This document shows positions 5,766 through 15,041 of a DNA stretch of 38,023 nt, in pieces (within the stretch, counting starts at the first letter, position 1; each line of letters opens with the position of its first letter). The stretch lies in the IMG/VR virus record IMGVR_UViG_3300033984_000265, positions 1 through 38,023 of that record. The stretch is one strand, 5' to 3'. Below the pieces are notes generated by a model that did no database searches, had not been told where the DNA came from, and saw nothing but the letters and a program-made list of their open reading frames with translations. The position numbers were made by a program, and so were the translations under genes. Source of the stretch: a virus.

Positions 5766-7282
5766 TATGCTTGAATATTATAACCGATTATATCAAATTT
5801 GCTATCTGTACTATTGTAGATAATCCCTAAGTACATAGTCTTACTAATTACCGTTGTTGTCGGTAGTGTTACTCCTATCGCTCTATAATTAGTGTCAAAT
5901 GCTATTGTTCTAGCAGTTGCGTTGTCTTTAATACGAATCATTAAGGCTTGACCCTCTGTAAATGTTCCCGTTGGATTTGCTAAGGTTAAACCAACCGCTT
6001 GTGCAGTAATAATTACTAAATCGTTTGTAGAAGTTGGTGTTACTGTTGCTGAACTTGTTACTGTTTGAACTCGTGCATTTAAGAAAGTTTGGTCACCTGT
6101 ATTTGTTCCACTTGTATTACCTATAACAGTTAAATTAGCATCCGTTACATATCTTTTATTTAAGCTGTCTGCAATATCCGCTGTTGTTATTGTTTGTAAA
6201 ACCCATACAGCAGTCGCAGTTGTTGTATCTGTACAAATATATAGACTACCATCGTCTAATATCCATCTACTACCAACAATAAAACCTTTTGTGTTGTCAT
6301 CTGTAGCACCAGGTGTAGTTGTGAAATTGTGACTTACTTCTCTAATTGTTGTACCACCATCACCCATTACGTATAAACGACCAGCTTCCCATTTTAACTC
6401 ATAACCAACTGAGCAAATCTGTGCAATACCTTTAGCACCACCGTAGCCAGCGTCAATTGTACCCTTTCGTAATGTCGAAGTATTATCGAATAGTACACCA
6501 ACACCGCCAGTAAATTGAATATTATCAGTAGTTGTATTTCCAACCGTTGTAACGTCTTGTAAATCTTGTGCTACAACTCCACCCAAAAAAGTTTCAACTA
6601 AAGGCGGAACTTGTGCTGTTAAATAAGTATCAACAGCCTGAGTAGTTGGATAAAGTGTGTCGTTTATTGTTGTAAAATCAGTTACTTTATTAGTTACGTC
6701 TTCTGCACTTAACGACTCCAATGTTTGATCGCCTGTGTTTATTCCGCTTAAATTGTCAAGTTTTACTTTATCCGTAGCATTAAGTAACCCAGCTTCCTCA
6801 AAATTAGCTTCTGGCAATGTGACATCTGCACCCGTTGAGCTTTCAATTTTGAAACTATATGGAGTTTTCGTAGATAAACTTAAATTAGTTGTACTTGTTA
6901 AACCAGCATCAATAAAAGCTCTAATTTCAGCAACCGTTGTTTCGTTAGTTCCGCCCTCATCTAATATAGTATCTTTGTTTTTTTCGTGAGCTAAAACAGA
7001 AGGGAAAATATCATTCCATTCAAAGCTATCAATAGTCGGTGCAACACCAGTGCTTTCAGTTGTTGCAACCCATAAACGACCGTTATAAGTAGCGTATTCG
7101 CCAGTTAAATAGCTTGTACCTGAATTAAATGTTAACGTTGGATCACTAACATAATTATTAGCTAATAAATCATTGTAGATTTTGATTATATTTTGATCAA
7201 ATTCAGCACTCGTAAGTGTGTCTTCTTTATTTATTAACGGTGCATTGTCCGTTTGTCTTAATATTAAATTATCACTATTCAT
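5765..7282 (-). CDS. Tail fibre protein with T-G-D-Q-T repeats
   Basis: 505 residues, low complexity, rich in T, N, D, G. It carries two N-T-G-D-Q-T elements (near residues 200 and 395) typical of repeat shafts in phage fibres, a Y-P-T-T-Q-A-V-D-T-Y-L motif in between, and a beta-rich C-terminal domain from about 420 common at the end of Bacteroidota fibre proteins. Likely part of the adsorption apparatus. It shares a one-base TAATG junction with the connector gene upstream (start at 7282). Confidence 0.7.
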   Translation of the reverse strand: MNSDNLILRQTDNAPLINKEDTLTSAEFDQNIIKIYNDLLANNYVSDPTLTFNSGTSYLTGEYATYNGRLWVATTESTGVAPTIDSFEWNDIFPSVLAHEKNKDTILDEGGTNETTVAEIRAFIDAGLTSTTNLSLSTKTPYSFKIESSTGADVTLPEANFEEAGLLNATDKVKLDNLSGINTGDQTLESLSAEDVTNKVTDFTTINDTLYPTTQAVDTYLTAQVPPLVETFLGGVVAQDLQDVTTVGNTTTDNIQFTGGVGVLFDNTSTLRKGTIDAGYGGAKGIAQICSVGYELKWEAGRLYVMGDGGTTIREVSHNFTTTPGATDDNTKGFIVGSRWILDDGSLYICTDTTTATAVWVLQTITTADIADSLNKRYVTDANLTVIGNTSGTNTGDQTFLNARVQTVTSSATVTPTSTNDLVIITAQAVGLTLANPTGTFTEGQALMIRIKDNATARTIAFDTNYRAIGVTLPTTTVISKTMYLGIIYNSTDSKFDIIGYNIQA

Positions 7283-7818
7283 TAGCTCCCTATATTTCTA
7301 ATTTTTATACCATTTGTAAAGTTAGCATTTTTATCGCACTTAAATAGTGGATAAGTAGATTTATTTCTTTCTAAATATTTCTTAATATTTTCCTCGCAAA
7401 ATGTAGCTCCTGAACGTGCTTGAGATACTAATCTACTAATTGTTTTTTCTTCTACTTTGTCACTATATTGGTTTGTCTTGTGAACTAATCCAGTTGCTGT
7501 AGATATTACATTAGAATTAGCTAAATACCTTGCGTAAGTTGAATAAACTAAATACTGTTTTATGCCGTCCAAATAATACACCTCATTTTGGTAGGTATAT
7601 TGACCACCGTTAAACAATAAAGGGTACTTAACTAGTGAGGGTAAAGCCGAAAAGTCTGCTATTAAATCTAAGTAAAAAGCATCGCCAATTAATTCCCTTA
7701 GATCAAAGTTTTGAGATTCTAAAATATGGGGGGTTAATTGCTTAATTTCATTAACATTCAAAGAAATTGACTTAACCGCCTGAATATTTGCGAGTGTTAT
7801 AAGTTTTGTTGTTATCAT
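7282..7818 (-). CDS. Head-tail connector, DUF6712-like
   Basis: 178 residues, mainly helical, with L-R-E-L-I-G-D-A-F-Y near residue 40 and a Y-L-D-G-I-K-Q-Y-L-V-Y-S-T-Y-A-R-Y middle segment. This resembles DUF6712 proteins of Bacteroidota phages, which occupy the head-tail adaptor position next to the portal. It overlaps the portal gene by 4 bases, supporting a neck role. Confidence 0.65.
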   Translation of the reverse strand: MITTKLITLANIQAVKSISLNVNEIKQLTPHILESQNFDLRELIGDAFYLDLIADFSALPSLVKYPLLFNGGQYTYQNEVYYLDGIKQYLVYSTYARYLANSNVISTATGLVHKTNQYSDKVEEKTISRLVSQARSGATFCEENIKKYLERNKSTYPLFKCDKNANFTNGIKIRNIGS

Positions 7819-9152
7819 AATGTCAACATTTGATTAGTTTGTTCATCACTTAAGCCAAATAATACCTTCAATGTGCCTTGTTTTTGTGAAATTGTAAGGT
7901 TTGGATCAGCTAAAATACTAGTTAAGGCTTGCGTACCACCGACACCCAAAGTAACTGCTAACAAAGTAGTATCCGCCTTTAAATCAGTCGCTTCTTCATC
8001 TCCATTTGCTATACGAATTTCATTTTTAGTATAGTATGATAGGTATTCAGGTGCAATTGCTTTGCTATATTTCAAGGGCAAAATAGAATAATCATTTGAT
8101 GGGCAAATATTGTAATAATAATTGCTAAATATTTCAGTTAAAATTTCTTCAACTACTAATCTGTCATCACTTGTTATACCATTATAATAGTCGAATGCGT
8201 CGCTAATCTCTTTTGACGTTCCTAAACTACCAGCCACACGTAAAAGTAAAACGGGAGGTATCAAAAACATTTTAATTATTGCATCTCTAGAACTATTTTC
8301 AGTGTATTCATAAAGACCGTCGTAATTTTGAATGTCTAATTTTTTCAGTTCAATTTCTTCTTCGTTGCTTTCACGTTCAATTACCATGATACGTCCAGCG
8401 CCCTCACCACCCTGAAATGCTCGCATATTTTCATCAAATAATTCCGCATCTTTATCACTTTCTGTTTTACCCATTACCAATAAATGACTAGCCAAAAAGT
8501 TATCCGTTGCCGTAGAATGTTTGAATTTTTTTAGTTGACCTTCCGTTAACATGTCTTCCAATACTGCATCAAAAGGAGCTAATGGATATTCGTTCATTGG
8601 TGAATAGTAGATTTGACCTTTATAATTTTCCCAACCGCCAGCTTCTTCAACCTCTAGTTCTACATTTGCAGGATTGTAAGGATTAATGTAAACAATATCA
8701 GTCTTATCAAACTTTTTGTGTTTAGTCATTCCCCAATCGTCGTACACTTCAATCATTCCATAACGTGAATCACCCTCAGGAACTAAACGACAAAATTCAA
8801 ACGGTATTAAACTAACTTCTCTTTTTTGGTAAAGTCCGTTATAATTAACGTGAATAGCAACTCCGCCAAATTTACCGAAATCTTTAACTAATTTTCGTAC
8901 AAACTTATCAGTAGTTTCACCCTTAGAATTTATCTTACTTTTATAGAAATCGGTATCTTTTAACCCGCCACCAAAAACAAATTTTTCGTATAATTTTAAA
9001 CAAGTTTTCGCAGTTCCTGAATCATTGACAATATCAGTTACCCTTTGCGGATATTTATTATCAAAGTCGTATTTCTTTACAAAAAAACCAATATTATCAA
9101 TAACATCAATCCTTTGCGTGACCTTTTGGGCCGTAGATTTAACTTTCGCCAT
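7815..9152 (-). CDS. Portal protein
   Basis: 445 residues, the usual portal size. Central features fit the portal fold: an alpha/beta wing (60-190) with F-G-K-F-G-G-V-A-I-H-V and D-I-V-Y-I-N-P-Y-N-P, and a long helical stem region around 270-340 with S-R-D-A-I-I-K-M-F-L-I-P-P-V-L-L and S-K-E-I-S-D-A-F-D-Y-Y-N. The dodecameric portal would be the DNA entry channel and packaging motor dock. Unusually it lies downstream of the capsid gene instead of next to the terminase. Followed by the connector gene. Confidence 0.75.
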   Translation of the reverse strand: MAKVKSTAQKVTQRIDVIDNIGFFVKKYDFDNKYPQRVTDIVNDSGTAKTCLKLYEKFVFGGGLKDTDFYKSKINSKGETTDKFVRKLVKDFGKFGGVAIHVNYNGLYQKREVSLIPFEFCRLVPEGDSRYGMIEVYDDWGMTKHKKFDKTDIVYINPYNPANVELEVEEAGGWENYKGQIYYSPMNEYPLAPFDAVLEDMLTEGQLKKFKHSTATDNFLASHLLVMGKTESDKDAELFDENMRAFQGGEGAGRIMVIERESNEEEIELKKLDIQNYDGLYEYTENSSRDAIIKMFLIPPVLLLRVAGSLGTSKEISDAFDYYNGITSDDRLVVEEILTEIFSNYYYNICPSNDYSILPLKYSKAIAPEYLSYYTKNEIRIANGDEEATDLKADTTLLAVTLGVGGTQALTSILADPNLTISQKQGTLKVLFGLSDEQTNQMLTL

Positions 9153-9154
9153 TA

Positions 9155-9616
9155 CTATTTACGTTTAGCCCTAGTTTTCTTAACTAACTGAATTACTTCT
9201 TTAATTTCTTCAGCTAATTCTTTAACGTCCTCAACTATACCAACTATTTTTTTCCAATTCTCAGGAACTTTATCAAAAAACTTAATCAATACTGGATTGT
9301 GCTTAAGTGCTGAAATACATTGTTTATCAGTTGAATGTTCTGTAATTGTATCAACCCCGAACGACATGATAACCGCTCCTTTTTTAACGTGAAATTGTTT
9401 TTCCATTTTTTCTATTATTTTATTTGTTATGTTTGGACGTTTTAGTGCGAAAAATAAGTCTTCTATACATTCGCACTTTTGAGCCTTATTTAGACTTATT
9501 CCAAATAAGGTAATGTTTAATTTATTAGCTTCTTGCCATTCCGTAGATAGATGGTTTCCCCTCCATATACTTTTAGTTTTTTCGTAGCTTAAAACTTTGT
9601 CAATTTCGTTTTGCAT
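9155..9616 (-). CDS. Head-module protein of unknown function, 153 aa
   Basis: 153 residues, basic C-terminus (K-K-T-R-A-K-R-K) and a predicted amphipathic helix at 110-145. No family recognised. It lies between the tail-tube candidate and the portal. Its start codon follows the T-run of a terminator by a few bases, so its expression depends on read-through. Confidence 0.6.
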   Translation of the reverse strand: MQNEIDKVLSYEKTKSIWRGNHLSTEWQEANKLNITLFGISLNKAQKCECIEDLFFALKRPNITNKIIEKMEKQFHVKKGAVIMSFGVDTITEHSTDKQCISALKHNPVLIKFFDKVPENWKKIVGIVEDVKELAEEIKEVIQLVKKTRAKRK

Positions 9617-9628
9617 ATCTTAAAAAAA

Positions 9629-9654
9629 AAGGGTATCAAATAAATGACACCCTT
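9629..9654 (-). terminator. Intrinsic terminator after tail-tube candidate
   Basis: On the minus strand AAGGGTGTCA (9654-9645) pairs with TGATACCCTT (9638-9629), 10 bp with one G-U, loop of 6, then about nine Ts (9630-9622). Probably partial, reducing transcription into the next gene and raising the relative yield of structural genes upstream. Confidence 0.85.
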
Positions 9655-9677
9655 AAAATTAATCAAAATTTTTGAAT

Positions 9678-10250
9678 TTACAATAAACTATCTACAACCG
9701 CTTTAGACGCTGCATAAGAAGTAATAAATAAAGAGTTCGGTAAACGAGGTTCTTTATTATTAATTGTAGTAAAAGTAAAATCAAACGCTCCTTGAGTATC
9801 CGCATTGTTTGGGTCACGTTCCAAAACTGACATTTCAAGTCCAGTTGTTAATCCGTATATCTCAAATGAAGCATTACCAGCAACACCTTTAAAATAGTTT
9901 TCTGTTATAATAACAAAACGTCCATCCTTCATTGAGTTAAGTTGTTCTTTAATCTCTGGCGAAATATCAAAACCTTTCATCATAACAGAATGATCAAACA
10001 TATTGTTGAAACCAACTTTAACCATCGAAGCTTTCGGGGCAATAGAGTTATTTTTACCATCAATTTGATAAGCTAATTTACCAGCCGCTAAAACGATGTC
10101 CTCTACCGTGTTTATATTTACAGCGTCGAAAACTAAAGATGAAATGTCATCAAAGTTAAATATTACTGCTCTGTCACGAGTACCACCTTGCATAGGAGTA
10201 TCACAACTTATTAAAATGTTTGAAGCTATAGCTCCACATACTACTGACAT
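9678..10250 (-). CDS. Major tail (tube) protein candidate
   Basis: 190 residues, beta-rich, no signal peptide. Size, position next to the major capsid gene, and own strong terminators before and after fit an abundantly made tail-tube protein of a siphovirus. The C-terminal half has F-D-F-T-F-T-T-I-N-N, an alternating pattern typical of tube beta strands. No domain recognised with certainty; other structural roles such as a head decoration protein remain possible. Confidence 0.5.
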   Translation of the reverse strand: MSVVCGAIASNILISCDTPMQGGTRDRAVIFNFDDISSLVFDAVNINTVEDIVLAAGKLAYQIDGKNNSIAPKASMVKVGFNNMFDHSVMMKGFDISPEIKEQLNSMKDGRFVIITENYFKGVAGNASFEIYGLTTGLEMSVLERDPNNADTQGAFDFTFTTINNKEPRLPNSLFITSYAASKAVVDSLL

Positions 10251-10279
10251 ATTTTTATTTTTTTAAAGTGAGTAAAAAA

Positions 10280-10302
10280 AAGGGAGGTTTTACGCTCCCC
10301 TT
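10280..10302 (-). terminator. Intrinsic terminator after major capsid gene
   Basis: On the minus strand AAGGGGAG (10302-10295) pairs with CTCCCTT (10286-10280) with one bulged G, followed by eight Ts (to 10273). Sits 5 bases past the capsid gene stop. Confidence 0.8.
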
Positions 10303-10307
10303 AATAT

Positions 10308-11384
10308 TTAGTAAGCAACTTGAATTTCGTAATCCAATACTACTTTTGCATCGATATTAAAAGCAAAATCAATAAAGTTTTTCTTAGATTTCTTATCGTT
10401 GAAAACATCCATTCCAGACATTGCAGTTACTTCTTCAGTACCAACTTGTAAGTTTGTAGGAGTAACTAAAATAGCTCTGTGAGGTAAATGGTAAACAGTT
10501 CCATTTGAGTAGTAAGAACGGATAATTCTGTCCCAAAGATTGAAAGAATAAACCTCAATACCACCAGACTTAAGCAAAGTAATACCATTTTCTAATCTTT
10601 CAGTTGTGAAAGCTACGTTATAAGCTAACAATTCTCTTTCGTATTGATCAGCAACCGATTGAGTAACTACATAAACCAAACCAGCTTGTTCTCTTAATCT
10701 GTAATCAGCACCGAAACGCATATTTTGTAAAGCGTTTGAAACAACTTTGTTAGTTGTATCCGTAGACGTGAATGCTTGAAGCGCAAATGACGCTTGTCCA
10801 TTTCTAGAAGCCAAATCAGTTGTTTTTCTAGTTGCATCAGCAGTTACGATAGCGAAAATTTGTTTCCAAAAACCATCAATTTTATTGAAATAAGCTAAGT
10901 CAGTTCCGTTAGTTATAACACCACCGTCAACAACATTTTCAGCTGTAGTATCTCCAAACCATGCAATTCTGTAGATAGCTTCTTGAATAGCATCAGTCAC
11001 CAATTCTTCAACAAAATTCAAGAAATCTGTACCTGTTAAATCGTATTTTTCAATTCCTTTTTTAGTACCGTATAAAAAGAAAGTTTCTTTCAAATCTGAC
11101 CAACAACTTTCGAAACGATCAGAAACAACTGCAGGATTCCAAAATTTCTCTGTGTTTACAATTGCGTTAGTTGCTGAAGTTGGATCACAAGAACCAGTTC
11201 CTTTACCTACTAATCCATTCAATCTACCCAAGATTGCAATTTGTTTTTTAGCTACAATTCCATTTACTACTGAATGAAATTTTGTTAATTCAGGTTTCGA
11301 AAAAGCACTTTCAAATACCGCTTCTGATACTGCTTTAATCTCTTCTCCGTTGAACGTTAAGTCCGTTACATCTATTAATGCCAT
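10308..11384 (-). CDS. Major capsid protein
   Basis: 358 residues, length and composition of an HK97-fold capsid protein as found in Flavobacterium phages. Residues 1-60 are helical, followed by a mixed alpha/beta body; F-W-N-P-A-V-V-S-D-R-F near 85 and the I-R-S-Y-Y-S-N-G segment near 285 look like shell-domain strands. It directly follows the protease/scaffold gene, the canonical order, and has its own terminator, consistent with very high expression. Confidence 0.8.
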   Translation of the reverse strand: MALIDVTDLTFNGEEIKAVSEAVFESAFSKPELTKFHSVVNGIVAKKQIAILGRLNGLVGKGTGSCDPTSATNAIVNTEKFWNPAVVSDRFESCWSDLKETFFLYGTKKGIEKYDLTGTDFLNFVEELVTDAIQEAIYRIAWFGDTTAENVVDGGVITNGTDLAYFNKIDGFWKQIFAIVTADATRKTTDLASRNGQASFALQAFTSTDTTNKVVSNALQNMRFGADYRLREQAGLVYVVTQSVADQYERELLAYNVAFTTERLENGITLLKSGGIEVYSFNLWDRIIRSYYSNGTVYHLPHRAILVTPTNLQVGTEEVTAMSGMDVFNDKKSKKNFIDFAFNIDAKVVLDYEIQVAY

Positions 11385-11400
11385 GTTTACTATTTATTTA

Positions 11401-11958
11401 TTATTTGTTTTTACTAATTAATTTTCTTTCTTTCATTTGTTCTTTGATAGTCTTAGGAGTTTCAATTTCTCTAAAAACCGTCGCTTGTGCAGGAGGCGTA
11501 TAATTACTCCCAACTTTTGCTAGTTCTTCCATTTTAGCCACTACAGTTTCAGCAACACCATTTGCTTTATCTAATTCCAATTTTAACGCTTCAATTTCAG
11601 CTTTTAAACTTTCATTTTCTGCTGTTAAAGCGTCCATTTCTTCTTGCGTAGGCATTGCAGAAAGTTCAACTTCCAATTCTAGTTCAGGTGCTTCAGCTTC
11701 CATGTATTCAGAAACTAGACCGTCAAGAATAACTATTGTAGCACCTTCAAGAGTTAAGTAAGTACCGTCTGTTGGAACTGTACCGTCTTCCAATAAAACT
11801 GCATCTCCAACTTGAATGTCATCAAATGGTAATTCTAAATTACCCTTATCCGTTTCAACCATCATTGCTAATTGGTTACGTTCAACCGTAGCAACAATTT
11901 CTTCACCTTTTAAAATCGACATTGCTAAGGCAACACGCTCCATTAATGGTTTCTTCAT
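11401..11958 (-). CDS. Nested scaffold protein (possible internal start)
   Basis: Within the protease gene, ATG 11958-11956 is preceded on the minus strand by AAAACAAACAAAT, the A-rich leader seen before many starts here. It would give a 185-residue protein beginning M-K-K-P-L-M-E-R, containing the acidic region and coiled coil but no protease. This mirrors nested scaffold genes such as lambda Nu3 inside C. Inferred from leader and domain boundary. Confidence 0.4.
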   Translation of the reverse strand: MKKPLMERVALAMSILKGEEIVATVERNQLAMMVETDKGNLELPFDDIQVGDAVLLEDGTVPTDGTYLTLEGATIVILDGLVSEYMEAEAPELELEVELSAMPTQEEMDALTAENESLKAEIEALKLELDKANGVAETVVAKMEELAKVGSNYTPPAQATVFREIETPKTIKEQMKERKLISKNK

Positions 11959-12534
11959 ATTTGTTTGTTTTTGATTATAAATTAGAGCCACCGCTCTTTG
12001 TTGCTGTTTTGGAACTATTGCACTTGCAAAATTCAATTTCAAACATTGATCAGTTGTTAATGAAGTTTCAATTTTCATCAAACCACTCAAAGCTTCTTTA
12101 CTAACACCAGTAGCTTTTGAATAGTTGTTAATCATTTCACTTTCAGTTTCCTTAATATTTTTCGACATTTCCTCAAGTGCCGAAGCATCGCCGGTTACAT
12201 TCATTAAGAATGGATTGTGAATTATGTATGCCGTTCCTTCTTGAATAAATCGGTTATTAAGTGGAACTGATAAATGTATTTCAGTTGCTATCGAAGCGCA
12301 AAGATTTTCGGCTATTGTATTCACATTACCTAGTGAAGAAAGAAATTGAGCAATTGAACGACCTACCTCAACGTAACCACCTTCACTATCAATATGTACA
12401 TTAATAGTGTCAACCTCACCAAGTCCTTGAACTTGCGAAACTACATCAATTAATTCAACACCCATTTTGGTAACTATACTATTTTCATCGTATGAATTAC
12501 CAATTTGACCTTTTATATAGACATTCCCTATCAT
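11401..12534 (-). CDS. ClpP-type prohead protease with scaffold-like C-terminus
   Basis: 377 residues. The N-terminal part (1-185) is an S14/ClpP-like protease: I-D-S-E-G-G (48-53), the nucleophile S81 in C-A-S-I-A, and H106 in I-I-H-N-P. The C-terminal part has an acidic region and a coiled coil (about 290-345) typical of scaffolding proteins. It probably assembles the prohead and then removes scaffold. An internal in-frame ATG at 11958, after an A-rich leader, could make the scaffold alone (185 aa). Confidence 0.85.
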   Translation of the reverse strand: MIGNVYIKGQIGNSYDENSIVTKMGVELIDVVSQVQGLGEVDTINVHIDSEGGYVEVGRSIAQFLSSLGNVNTIAENLCASIATEIHLSVPLNNRFIQEGTAYIIHNPFLMNVTGDASALEEMSKNIKETESEMINNYSKATGVSKEALSGLMKIETSLTTDQCLKLNFASAIVPKQQQRAVALIYNQKQTNMKKPLMERVALAMSILKGEEIVATVERNQLAMMVETDKGNLELPFDDIQVGDAVLLEDGTVPTDGTYLTLEGATIVILDGLVSEYMEAEAPELELEVELSAMPTQEEMDALTAENESLKAEIEALKLELDKANGVAETVVAKMEELAKVGSNYTPPAQATVFREIETPKTIKEQMKERKLISKNK

Positions 12535-12588
12535 ATTGTAAATTTAAGTTATTGTTTTTGTGTTAATTTGACTTTAAAACGTCAAAGA

Positions 12589-12825
12589 TTATAAGTAATA
12601 ATTGACCGCTATTTCAGGATAATAAGTTTCTAAGACATTAAATATCTCAGGTTTGTGAATTTCAATTTCACCCACCAAAGTTTCTTCAATCGTTCCGACT
12701 ATTGTATCATCGTGACCATACAATAACAAGTCTTTTAAAGCTAAATTAGTTGGTGACAATTCATAATAAAATGTTCCGTTATGATTGTCTACTATTCTGT
12801 GAATTTCTACGTTAAACTGTTCCAT
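12589..12825 (-). CDS. Small late protein, 78 aa
   Basis: 78 residues, acidic, ending A-V-N-Y-Y-L, with no recognised family. It lies 3 bases after the large fibre gene and before the protease gene. The 54 bases after its stop contain a short TTGAC/GTCAA inverted repeat but no T-run. Confidence 0.6.
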   Translation of the reverse strand: MEQFNVEIHRIVDNHNGTFYYELSPTNLALKDLLLYGHDDTIVGTIEETLVGEIEIHKPEIFNVLETYYPEIAVNYYL

Positions 12826-12828
12826 AAT

Positions 12829-14805
12829 TTATAAAGCATATCCTATTAAATGTGACCATTGAGTAACCGTTGCTAATGCACTTGCTCCGTTTGTTCTAAT
12901 TGATTGACACGCTAATAAAGTTGTTACGTCTGGCAAGTCAGTTGAAAGTGTTCCTTGAGCTGTAATTCCTGTTTCTCGATTTGTTATTCTATACTTTACC
13001 TCCGTTGTGTTAGGTTCATTGTATAAATCAAAAAAGTAAAAAGCATTTAACGAAGCTCCAACCGTTCTATTTGCGGGAAAATCACTACCCAAATCTATTT
13101 GACTTGCCACACCACTTGCATCGTTGTAAAATATCTGTAGGTTTAAATCACTTGCATCACTTCCCACACCAATAAAGTTAACCAAACTTGAAACATCAAC
13201 TAAATTGTTTATCGTACTTAGTGTACTTGTAGGTAGTAATCCGTGAAATTGTTTAGCACCAGTCACAAAAGAAGCGTCTTGAATACACCAACCAACTGAA
13301 AAGCTGAAACCTTGACCAACTGAATATCTTAAAGATGCAGTCCTAATACTAGCTTTTGACCCTGCGGTTGAACTTGTCGGAATTTGCGTTCTAATTGTAC
13401 GTGTTAAATTGTTTGTATTTGTTATTGAAACTCCTGAAGCCGTACCACTTAATGCGGCTGTTGAAACGTTGCCCAACACTGAAAATGTAGCCGAACCATT
13501 ATTTGAATAATAACCTCCCGGAATATCACTTGCCGAATGTGAGGGAATAAACGAACCACCAACAACTGAAGGCTGTTTATTTTCCCAAAGTAAAGTTGAA
13601 CTATTGTATTGAATTATGTCGTTATTTGCTAATGTGCCACTATCAATTTTAACATTGTGTAACTCATCTAATTCATATCCATTATCTACTTTTACAAAGA
13701 TTGTTCCTTGCGTAATGTGTGCCGAAACAACATATCCAATTATAATTAAATGATTGGGTGCTATTGGTTTAATATTAGTTATATTTCCAGCTGTTGTTGG
13801 GCTTAAATAAACAATATCTCCATCTAGCCAAGTTTCACTTTGTAAAGAACCAGTTGTATTAATGCCCCTAACTAATCCACTTGTAGTTATAAAACCCTCT
13901 TGATTATTTAAAATATTTTCTGTTACAAGTCCAATTGTTTCAGCACTTAATAAATCATTTGTCGCTTGTGCCAAGTCAACTTTCAATCTTTGCCCTTGCG
14001 AACCTGTTACCCTTACGGCTTGATAATTTGCTTCTGATAATGTTACATTTGTATATGTTTTATTTACTACTCTTAAAACTTGCTCTTGACCAACTTGCAA
14101 AGTAACATTGCCACCTTTTAATTTTAAATCTAACGTTCCGTCAGTATCATTCCATACCATTGATCCAACCGTAGTTGGTATATCAGTAGGTGTATTATCA
14201 AATTCTAAGTTGCCTAATTGAACACCAAACTCACCCAAATTAACATCACTTGTCGCACCCGTATATGGAACTTTTGTAGTCCATTTAGTAGCATTCTCAA
14301 ATGTCGAAGGAGTTAGATACTTATCTGTTAATGTACCAGTATTTACCTCGCTTTGTGTTGCCGTTGTTGGTGCATCTATATACTCCCAACTTGTACCATT
14401 TGAGTAATATAAACCATTTGATTTATAAGTCCCTAATATTCTATATCCTTGTGTACTTGAAACCCAATAGAAATCGTTTGAAACTAGTGTTGCATCTGGC
14501 AAACTTGCATAATTTGAAACAGTATTTATAACTGTTCCTGCCCCACTACCTCCTGAGGCTGGGTTAAAACCCGTGTTTTCAGCGTACCAAAGTTCAAAAG
14601 CCGAAACACTAGCATAAGCCGTTCCATTCTCTTGAGTTAATTCACTAAATGTTACATTGTTTACACCTAAGTCATCTGAATAGATACTATAAGTTTCGTT
14701 TGCGACATTTGTTTTTGTAATCTTAACCTCATTTGCGTGGTCTTGTTTAATATCTCCACTAGCATTTACTAGATAAATGTAGTTCCCTTTTTTGTAGATT
14801 TTCAT
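12829..14805 (-). CDS. Large tail fibre protein
   Basis: 658 residues, rich in T, S, N, G. N-terminal region 1-80 (Y-K-K-G-N-Y-I-Y-L-V) is a compact beta domain probably attaching to the tail tip; the middle holds collar/shaft-like beta repeats (D-T-P-T-D-I-P-T-T-V-G-S-M-V-W-N-D-T-D-G-T-L-D-L near 210-240); the C-terminal 200 residues look like a lectin-type beta sandwich. It follows the tape measure and an HTH-like gene, with a 4-base overlap. Specific receptor unknown. Confidence 0.7.
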   Translation of the reverse strand: MKIYKKGNYIYLVNASGDIKQDHANEVKITKTNVANETYSIYSDDLGVNNVTFSELTQENGTAYASVSAFELWYAENTGFNPASGGSGAGTVINTVSNYASLPDATLVSNDFYWVSSTQGYRILGTYKSNGLYYSNGTSWEYIDAPTTATQSEVNTGTLTDKYLTPSTFENATKWTTKVPYTGATSDVNLGEFGVQLGNLEFDNTPTDIPTTVGSMVWNDTDGTLDLKLKGGNVTLQVGQEQVLRVVNKTYTNVTLSEANYQAVRVTGSQGQRLKVDLAQATNDLLSAETIGLVTENILNNQEGFITTSGLVRGINTTGSLQSETWLDGDIVYLSPTTAGNITNIKPIAPNHLIIIGYVVSAHITQGTIFVKVDNGYELDELHNVKIDSGTLANNDIIQYNSSTLLWENKQPSVVGGSFIPSHSASDIPGGYYSNNGSATFSVLGNVSTAALSGTASGVSITNTNNLTRTIRTQIPTSSTAGSKASIRTASLRYSVGQGFSFSVGWCIQDASFVTGAKQFHGLLPTSTLSTINNLVDVSSLVNFIGVGSDASDLNLQIFYNDASGVASQIDLGSDFPANRTVGASLNAFYFFDLYNEPNTTEVKYRITNRETGITAQGTLSTDLPDVTTLLACQSIRTNGASALATVTQWSHLIGYAL

Positions 14806-15029
14806 TGTTCAAATCGTTTAATTATTCTGTATACTATTCTTTCACTAACTCCAAAAACATCAGAAACATCTGTAATAGATTGAGTTTTTTTAACTCCCTT
14901 TTCCATTTGAAATTGGTATGCTTTGTAAATTTTAAACCAAGTTAGTACGTTTACAGAAATTAAACCTGAACGTAGTAAGTCATGAAGCTCACCGCTATCA
15001 TGTAATTTTTCTAGTAATTTTATAGACAT
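14802..15029 (-). CDS. Small HTH-type protein in late operon
   Basis: 75 residues. The C-terminal half (about 45-73, S-I-T-D-V-S-D-V-F-G-V-S-E-R-I-V-Y-R-I-I-K-R-F) reads as a helix-turn-helix in the style of resolvase or Trp-repressor-like domains. It could bind DNA and regulate late expression, but sits inside the tail module between the tape measure and a fibre, so a structural role cannot be excluded. Overlaps the fibre gene by 4 bases. Confidence 0.65.
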   Translation of the reverse strand: MSIKLLEKLHDSGELHDLLRSGLISVNVLTWFKIYKAYQFQMEKGVKKTQSITDVSDVFGVSERIVYRIIKRFEQ

Positions 15030-15041
15030 AATATAAAGGTA

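Noticed and set aside
12535-12588. Promoter or terminator before the protease gene
   Set aside because: A TTGAC/GTCAA inverted repeat lacks a T-run, and the TAATCTTTG stretch has the wrong internal spacing and no TTG upstream.
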